DNA of 64,000 nucleotides from positions 166,672 to 230,671 of the forward strand of contig MU401495.1 in the NCBI GenBank assembly GCA_022579005.1. Reading direction: 5' to 3'. Shown here piece after piece: positions 55,677-64,000 of this stretch. The position numbers were made by a program, and so were the translations under genes. The notes beneath the pieces are model-generated. The model did not search any database. It was not told where the DNA came from and saw only the letters and a program-made list of their open reading frames with translations. The first letter of the stretch is position 1; each line of letters starts with the position of its first letter. Source of the stretch: Poronia punctata. Lineage: Eukaryota > Ascomycota > Sordariomycetes > Xylariales > Xylariaceae.

Positions 55677-57937
55677 CTATAGAGACTCTCTGCGCCAGGG
55701 GAAGAACCCGTCTTGGCTCTGTCGAGGAGTATCTGAAGCGATCGTCTCAGCTTGACCAGGCGTCAGCCCGCCCATTGCTGGACCGAACAGGTGGCTTTGT
55801 ACCCGCGGAGGAACAGATCTATGCGGGGCTGAGGACATAGAAGGGACAGGCTGGACAGGCGTAGCAGGCCAGCGTTCGTTATCAGCAGGAGGGTGACCCG
55901 GCGTGCAGGGATAACTATGGCAGACGGCAAATGGTAAGTAGAAGTGATAGACAGAGGGGCTTGCTTCCAGTCTATTGGGCTTTGAAGCGCGAAATGGTCT
56001 TGGTTCGTACACGGTAGATTTTGATCTGTCGAGCCGTTTTAGCCATGTTCGCAGATGTCAAGTCTTGGAACGTCCTATGTCGTAGTTTACCTTTGTAGTG
56101 GAGTGATTTCAGGCAGGCGAGGCGAAGGGCACGAAGGAGTGACAGGTGGTTCACTTGAAGCCAGGGCCCGAACCCACCAATCAGCTTCTGGAGAGACCGG
56201 CGTACCCGGCAAGCTAGGGACTACTTGATTCTCATAACTGGGAGAATCTCGGTTGCCATCGAGGCCTTGGCGTGCCAGGTGGCCCGGTTGACCGTCGCTA
56301 TTGCACGTATGTCCCCGCAAGGAGGCCACCCCACCATTGCTCGCGTAATCCTGGAGATGTAGAGCAATGTGCCTCGCCAAGTCGTCGTCCATCTGGCCTT
56401 GGTAGCCCATCGCAAAGGACAGTGATCTTCTGGTTCTCTTTGTTTGGGACTTCTTGATGATGTCGACGAGATCATCCACGCCCGCCACATCGCCCATAAA
56501 GATCTTGGACGATTTCATGTAGTTATTTGTAGCCTCTCGCTGGGCCGCTTTCCCACAGAGCGTACATTTAGGGTACCACTTTGAGCTATTCGTAAGTGCA
56601 ATAGTGGACCTACTGCATATGTCGCATCTGGAATCGTATGGGATCTTCGTATCGGATGGGACGCGAAGACCTTGAACGATTGAGAGAGGGAGTTCTCCCC
56701 CTTTCTTTTCCGTCTTTTTCCACTCCTTTTCTTTTCGACGTCTTTCCTTTCGCTGTCTCCTCGTTTCTTTCTTCTCTTCCCGTTTCTTCTTCCTAGCTTC
56801 ACGTCTAGCCTCACGGCTGGCCCTTCTCTCTGCTCTTCTGCGGCGTCTTTCTTTGGCTCTAGCCGTCTCAGGTCTGCCCTCGTTTACCGGTTGATCTGTC
56901 GTCGTCCCAACCGGTATGCCCGTGTACAAGTCCAAAGGAGGGGCCGCCGTATTCTCGGGAGCCAGCCCGGACGCCGGTTTACCTTCCTCTCGTGCCACCG
57001 TGGGTCCTTGAGTGTCGGGTTTCCACCGGGATTGCCTACGCAGGGAAGGGGAGGGTGAAGCGGTCAATGTCCCAAAGATACCACTTAAATGTTGCTGGAT
57101 TCCTTTGTTGACTTTATCCCTCCTTGGTTCAGGCTTTTCATCCAAGACCCCTAGCCAGGGGGAATGTCGTGTATCTAGGACTTTCTTTATGTCAGTATCA
57201 CTACGCAGTCGTGATAACTTTGTAGGGGGCCACTGACCATTTGGCGGGTCTTTACTGGGGCCAGCTGTGTCCCCTTTGGTTAAGTCAGCCAGCCGTAGCT
57301 AGACGGTCGAGCTTGGGGGTACCGGTACATACCAACAGGAGTTTCATTCTTGCGGCTGTTCTTTCCTGGTTCAGCCTTACTCTTGTCTTCCACCGGATCA
57401 TCTGTACCAGCTGTAAGTCTAGGGTCTAATCACCATGGTAGGCAGGTTGATGTTTTAGGCTTTACCATTGACCGGAGGGTGGCCTACGGATGAGTTAGTC
57501 GTAGTCATAGTAGGGTTGTTTTGTTGGTACGTACTCTCTTCATAGATTGGGGCATCCTGTGGAATGCTGGGGAGCCGAATTGGAGACTTTCGGGCCCCTT
57601 CTCTCGGTTCTCCGTGACCTGGCCGCCTACCCTGGATATCCGGCTTGCAAGCCCGGCCAAGTTCGTCTTCATCTGGCTCGGGTGGATCACCATGCCAATC
57701 ACATGCATCTCCAGATCGAGACACCTGTCGCTGGTTCGAGTGGACTAGATCGTCAAGCTCAGGCTCGGGGGGGTCGCCTCGCCAGTCACAGTTGTCATTT
57801 GGACGCGGAGTAACTGGTCGTCCAACCCGCTCTGGGCTAGAGTCCCCGTCTAGCTGGCCAGCATGTGCCTCAGCTTCTGCCTTGGCTTGTAGCTGTGGTG
57901 CTCGAGCAATACTGTATCCATCGAATATCCGATACAT
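55677..57937 (-). CDS. unrecognised 690-aa protein with CDW repeats, basic coiled region and CxxC pair
   Basis: Four exons, 57937..57466, 57410..57333, 57264..56091 and 56025..55677, with introns of 55, 68 and 65 bp (donors GTAAAG, GTATGT, GTAAAC; acceptors ACAG). All joins keep one frame and total 691 codons including the stop. The N-terminus has two copies of CDW(R/H)GDPPEPxxDxL (about 50-64 and 79-93, period 29). An Arg/Lys/Glu-rich, probably helical stretch follows at about 318-373 (ERRRRRAERRASREARREAR). Two CxxC pairs at 397/400 and 417/420 could bind one zinc. The C-terminal 120 residues are Pro/Ser-rich. I do not recognise a family. The frame is open from an ATG with no upstream stop problem. 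The gene lies about 0.9 kb from the AT-rich block. Splice models are by eye, so exon ends could shift. Confidence 0.55.
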
Positions 57938-58850
57938 AGCGAAAGAGGCGGGGTCAGGATAGGATTTTGTAATTTGGTACGTTGTTCATAGGAACCAATA
58001 CAACAATGGAAACCCCAGAGAAAGTAAGAAGTTTTCTGTCAAAGGGGGCTTTAGATCCAACGATATTATGTAAGAGCTGTTTTGATATCGCGTACTTTAG
58101 GTTAATAGAGGCAGAGTTGCAGGACGGGCTGAGGATAGCCTGGCGGCATAGGAAACGGTGGATGCAGATGGAGGAACAGAGGACAACTCAGATATTGTAG
58201 ACCCAGAGAATGACATCCTCCCTGTACCATCGGCGCTGCCAGTATTAGGTGCAGTAACTTCCGTAACAGTGCTTCAACGACAGGCGCAATGCTTTAGTTA
58301 CATACGTATGTGTCTCGCTGGGATGGCAAGTACGCCTAGATGGATAAATGGCCCATTTGAAACCTTCACCCTGGCCTCGAGACAGAAAGAAGCCTCTCTC
58401 GTGGAAAGAACTCGAGATCAAGAAAGAAGTAGGCAGCCACATACCTACCAATATAGAAGCTTTAATCTGGTAGCTTTTCCACATAGTTACAGCGAAGGCT
58501 GCGGACAAGAGCCAGAGTAAATATCTCCCGATGGAAGGACATACCGACCGGCAGCTTCCAGAGTTTTCTTCGCATCGACTACCTACCTAGTGGCACCTTT
58601 TCTCGAAGCGGCGCAGTTCCTTCTTCAAGGCTTGTGCCTTCCTACTTCTTAGGATTAATGATTGAAGGTAGGCTAGGTATGTATGTACTTGGCCAAATTG
58701 TAACCCACCTACATTACCTAGTACGTTGGTTGCGAGAATGAAGAAAGTAAGCGAGGCAGGGAACCAGACAGAGCAAGTGCATTCCACCTCTTAGGTTATG
58801 GGTGTTGGGATCGGATTTACAATTTTCCGATCCTAGAAGCTCCGATCACT
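57938..58850. other. spacer between the 690-aa gene and the AT-rich block
   Basis: Open frames at 58006-58200 and 58158-58520 (+) start close to, and divergent from, the 690-aa gene. The first contains LCKSCFDIAYFRLIEAEL. Neither has a recognised domain or a clear intron join, so neither is called. Base composition falls towards AT after about 58800. Confidence 0.45.
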
Positions 58851-61800
58851 AGAACTTTCCAATTTTATCCGTTAGACCTACCTATAAATCCTATAATTCA
58901 GAAAGTAACCCCTTTAATAGGTAACTTCTATACTATAGTTATAAACCTTAAATCCCTGTTATTTATATTTAAATAAAAGGATTAAAGTAAATAAATCTAT
59001 ATAAAATAAAATCACCTTTTTTGTTACTTTTAAAATCTAAATACCTTAGTACTGCAACGTAATTAGCATATATGCTAGTTACGCTTTATGTTATAAAGTA
59101 GCTATAAGACTAAAAAGAGCTAGCTTAATTTTTGTTTTTATATATATAGCTATTATTTTTGCGTTGCTTTTTAAACTTAAATACCTAGCTATTTATTGTA
59201 TATATAATATACTAAGTTATGCTTTTTAAAATATTTTTATAAAGCTGTAATTAATATAAAGCTTTTAAAACCTAGTTAATGCGTTTATTTTAGCTAAACT
59301 TTTTTTAATATAAAGTTAAAGTAATCTTTAAAAATTTTTAATTTTTATTATAATAGTAATTTTGCTTAAATATAAAACTTATAAAAGTTTTTTTTTATAA
59401 AATAAACTATATAAAAAAAAAAAAAGCTAGAAATTAATAATGTGCTTATATATATAAACGCATATAAGCTAAAAGTGTAGTAAGTTTTTAATACTGCTAA
59501 TATTTAACTAAAAAAATAAAAACAAGATACTAGCTTACTTTAAACTTTAAAAACTATAAAAATTAGCTAAAAGCTTTAATATAAAAATAATGTATTATAA
59601 AAAAGCTTTAAAAATAATTAAGTTATTATAATTTAAAACTAAGCAATAAAAGCTATATAAATTAAGCTATAAAGCTAAAACTATAAAATATAACTTAGCT
59701 AGCTTATTACTTTTAGTTTAATAAAACTATAAAACTATAACTTAACAAATATTTTTAATAGTAATTTAAAAAAATTAAAAATATAAAAAAACTAAAAAAA
59801 AACTAAAAAATAAGTAGTTAAAAAACTAGCAAAACTAAAAAATAAGTAGCTAAAAAATTAAAAAAACTAAAAAAATTTAAATATTATAATAAATAAAAAA
59901 AAGTAGTATATTTTATAAAGTATAAAAAAGTTTGCTATATTTAAAGCTGCATATATGCAAGCTAGCAGTTAAAAATTAAAGCAACTTAAAAATTAAATTT
60001 TTAATAAAAACTTTAAAAATTAATAGCTTGCTTAAATAAAAACCTTTAAAATTTTAATTAAATATAAATACTAGCTAATAACTTTTTATTATATTTTTTT
60101 TCTTTTTTAGTTAACATTAGCTTTTTAATACATTTATACTTTATTATTTTAACTTATATTATTTTATATAGTTTTTTTTATTTAATATGTTGCTTTTTAT
60201 AAAACTTTATAATTTTATAAATAAAAACTATAATTTAAGCTGCTACTTTATACTACTTAAACTTTTTGCTTTAAAACAATACTAAAATAGTTTACTAAAC
60301 TTTACTTTTATTTAAAAAGTAATATTTTTAATTATTTACTTATACTTAGCTAGCTTTATTTTACTTTTTATTATTAATTTAAAGTTTAAAGCTTTTAAGT
60401 TAGCTAAAACTTTTACTTTGCTATTACTTTTTACTTAAAAACTTATTTTAACTTTTATTTTTAGCACTTTAACTATAAGCTATAAAAACTTAACTTTAGT
60501 TTTTATTAACTATTTTACTACTTTTTTATATAACTTTTACGTTTTTTAGCAATATATAATTTACTTTAACCCTTTAAAGCGTTTTAACCTTTTTTTTAAT
60601 AGCACTAAAACAATAAACTAGCTTAAAAAAGTTTTTTACTACTTTAATAATTATTATATAACTTTAAAAGCTTATATTTAACTATTATTTTAATATGCTT
60701 TAATTTATAAAGTTTATAAGCAATTAATTTTTTTTTTAAAAAACTATATAAACTAAAACATTACTTATAATACTATTAAGTATTATTTTTATTTAAATAA
60801 TTTTAAGCAAAAGTTTTTTATTATTATTATATTTTATAACTATAAAAAAATATTTTAGTTAAATAATATTAAAAGCTTATATAAATACTTTTAGCAATAT
60901 TATTTTTTTTATTAAAATGTTAAAGCTTATAATAAGCTTTATTTTAATAACGCTATAGTTTAAAGCTTTTTATAAAAAATATTTAACTTTATAATTTAAG
61001 CTATTTTTTTTTTTATTAACTAAAATTTAATAACTTTAAACAACTTACTTATAAAAACTTTTATAATAAGCTTAACTTTTAAGCAATAAACAAATTTTAC
61101 TTTTAAAAATATTAAAAGCAAAGTAAAAAAAATCTTAGCTTATTTAAAAAAAAGTTTAAGCTTTTTAAAAAACTTAATAAGTTTTTTTACTTATATTTTA
61201 TTAAAGCTATTATAGCTTAGCTTAAAAATTAATAAAACGCTTAATAAGTAAAAAGTATAGCTATAGTTAATAGCTAGCTAGTAACTATTATAAAATAAAA
61301 GCTTATTACTATTATAAACAACTTTACTTTATATTTTTAAAAAATTAAAATTATAATAAGTTAGCTAAAAGTTATTATAAAAAAATAATAAAAAATAATA
61401 AATTAACTAGCTTTTTAGCTTTTTATTAATTATAATTAGTAAAGTATATAAGCTATAATATATTTAATAAACTAGTAAAGCAGCTATAGTAAACAAAAAT
61501 AAAAAAGTTATTAAAATTGTTTAAATTAAAAAGTACTTAGTTATAAGTATTAAATATATTTAAAAAACTTTTACTTATAATAAAACTATTTAAAAGCATA
61601 TAACTTTAATAAAAATAAAATTATATATTTTAATAATTAATAGTACTTTAAAAAAAAGCGCTTGTTTAAATATATTTAATATATTACTTTACTTAGTAAC
61701 GTTATTATATTTAGCTAAAAGTATAAAAATATTAAAATTAAAGCATTGTGCTATATTTAAAAAAACAACTTAGCTAATAATTATAACTTTTATTTTTTAG

Positions 61801-64000
61801 CATACTATAAACTTAAAAAGCATAATTTAATTTTATAAAATATAGCTTTTAAAGCAGTATAATAGTTATAAATAAAATATATTTAACTAGTATAAGTAGC
61901 TAATGTTTAAAATTAATAAAACGCTTTAGCTATAAAAAACGTTACTAATATTAAATCTTTTGCTTATATTAGCAATATAAGTATAATTAAAGCTTTATAT
62001 TAAAATAATAACTTATTTATATATAAAAGTAAAAGCTATGTTTATATAAACTAAACTTAAGATTTTATTTATATTATTACTATTAACTTTAATAATATAA
62101 AAATTATAAAAAAAGTTAAAAAAAATAATAATAAAATAATTATTAAAATATTTATTATTAATTAATATAAGCTACTTTTTATATAAGTTTATTTTTACTA
62201 AAAGCTTATAAAAGTTTTTATTTAAAAAAATAAAAATATTTTACTATAATTAAATATTTAACTAGTTATTTTAAAAGTTAAAATATTTAATTTACTTTTT
62301 ATTACTATAAAAAATATACTTAAAAGCAAAAAAGCTAATATAAAATAAGCGCTTAATATTTATATAAAAGCTTAATAGTTATAAAATATTAAAGTTAATA
62401 AGCTGCTTTTAAAAAAAGTTAACGTTATACTTAAAAATATAATTTTTAAAGTATTAAGCTACGCTAATATATTAATTTATTAAGTTAGCTATATTGTTTA
62501 AAATGCTATAATTAAAAATAAAAAAACTATTTATATAGCGCTTAAAAATATTAAATACTAATTTAGCTAAAAAAGTAAAAGTTAAGTTTTAATTAACGTT
62601 ATAAACTTTAGCAAGCTGCTTAGCTTATAGCTTAATATAATTACGCTTTTAAAATTAATTAATTACTTTATAGCTTTAGTTTAATAAACTAAATTTTAGC
62701 TTATTAAAAATATATTATAATAAGCAACTAATATAAGTAGCTATTTTTATATTAATATTATAATAATTGCTTTTAATATTTTATAAAACAATATTTAATT
62801 AAATATTTAAAGCTTTAATTTAAAGCTAACTTTATTTTAAATATTTTTTATAGCTTTAAAATAGCATATAGTTACTAACTATATTTAAACTTGCTTTAAA
62901 ATTACTATTATTATAAGTATAAAAAAGCAAAGCAAGCTTATTATAAAAGTTATTAATATTAATATATAAGCTAGCTTTATTATTAAAATATACGTTTTAA
63001 AGCATGCATTGCTAGTTTAGCAAACTAGTTTTACTTAAAAAAGCTATAGTAATAATATTAATAAAGTTAATTATATTAGTATTATTAAAATTAAAATATA
63101 AATTATTAAGTAAAGCGTTAATTTTTTATTATATATTATTTTAAAATAATATGCTTTATTTTTTTTACTTTTAAATATAAATTTTATTATTAAAATAAAT
63201 ATATTTTTATACTATTAAAATAACTACTTTATATATAATATATAGTTTAAAAAAATAAAAATTATAATTTTAATAGCGTTTATTAAAAACTAATTTTTAT
63301 TATAGCTATTTAAAGTTATTAATATATTAAAAAACTAGCTATTATTTACTTATTTTTAAAGCTAGCAAATAGTATAATAAAACTTTATTAAGTAACTATT
63401 AAAAAAGTAGCTAATAGTAATAATAATAACAAGTTTAACTTATTTTATTATAATTAAAATATTACTTTAGTTATAAATTATAATGCTGCTTTTTATAGTA
63501 TACTTTAAAAAAAAATCTTTAATATAGTGCTTAATATTAAAAAAAGCTTACTTTTAAATATTGCTAGCTTTAGCTTTATTTATTTTAAAAACGCTATACT
63601 ATTTAATTATAAGTATAATATTAATTTTAGCTTTTTTAATATATTTTTAATTAGTTTAGCTAATAATAAAACTATATAAGCTATATTATATAATAATACT
63701 TTTATAAACATTTTTTATAATACTACTTAAAAAGTTTATTATAAAGCTTAATAAACTAGTATTACTACTGCTAAAAAAGTAAATTAACTAAGCGCTTTAA
63801 TTAAATTATTTAATATTTTTATTATATATAAAAGTAAAGCTAAAAAAGTTTATTTTTTTAATAATGTTTTACTAAATAAAATAACTTTTTTAAGCATATA
63901 TAACTAAAAAAAAAAGCTATTAAAAAAAAAGTTATAAATATTAAAAATAAAACTTAGTTATAATAAAAAAATATTTATAAAAATATTTAGCTTTAATTTA
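58851..64000. repeat. extremely AT-rich block, probably a RIP-degraded transposon region
   Basis: More than 5 kb to the window edge consists almost only of A and T with isolated AGCT, TAGC, AAGC and ACGC islands. CpA and TpG are conspicuously rare, while TpA is everywhere and CpG survives in places. That is the pattern left by repeat-induced point mutation, which turns CpA into TpA. Stops occur in all frames and no coding remnant can be read. The left boundary is gradual over about 100 bp. No target-site duplication or LTR can be seen because the element continues beyond the window. Element class unknown. Confidence 0.8.

Noticed and set aside
58006..58520. Two small plus-strand frames next to the 690-aa gene
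   Set aside because: Too short, no domain, and no convincing splice join between them, despite a Cys-x2-Cys motif in the first.
58851..64000. Mitochondrial DNA insertion as the source of the AT-rich block
   Set aside because: Loss of CpA/TpG with surviving CpG fits RIP better, and no mitochondrial gene sequence is readable.

Overview
The window is nuclear DNA of a filamentous ascomycete (Pezizomycotina). The evidence is the gene content: an AspRS-DUF2156 fusion, a full-size PDR transporter, a sedolisin, a DUF3176 membrane protein and Apq12. The introns are short (about 55-150 bp) with GTAAGT/GTATGT-type donors and CTAAC/CTGAC-like branch points. Intergenic spaces are long, and an AT-only block at the right end looks like repeat-induced point mutation (RIP). 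A Sordariomycete is the likeliest class, but that is an inference. All exon joins below were made by eye from splice consensus and reading frame.

Left part (1-29 kb), the gene-rich half: 5' end of an MFS transporter (-); a 1536-aa PDR-type ABC transporter (+); the ergosteryl-aspartate synthase ErdS (-), divergent from an HSL-type alpha/beta hydrolase (+) that is a strong candidate for the matching hydrolase ErdH; a conserved-looking polytopic membrane protein (+); tRNA-Gly(GCC) (-); S-adenosylmethionine synthetase (-); GPN-loop GTPase 3 (+), convergent with an Apq12-like nuclear envelope protein (-); and a six-exon secreted sedolisin protease (-).

Middle part (29-58 kb), sparse: a small SANT/Myb-like protein (-); a chimeric ORF with half an SDR fold followed by in-frame duplications, which runs into a tandem repeat (-); a ~70-bp minisatellite; tRNA-Gln(CTG) (-); a DUF3176 gene with an apparent one-base frameshift (+); a Cys/His zinc-binding acidic protein (+); a low-complexity 279-aa protein (+); a UCH-family deubiquitinase (+); and an unrecognised four-exon, 690-aa protein (-) beside the AT-rich block. 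Two 10-N gaps lie in homopolymer-rich sequence, and the second is flanked by near-duplicate sequence.

Right end (about 58.85-64 kb): extremely AT-rich sequence with CpA/TpG depletion and no usable ORF, read as a RIP-degraded repeat.

The clearest functional theme is the erdS-erdH pair for making and turning over aspartylated ergosterol. Two drug-efflux type genes (MFS and PDR) lie nearby. The other genes are housekeeping (SAM synthetase, GPN3, Apq12, UCH) or unknown.
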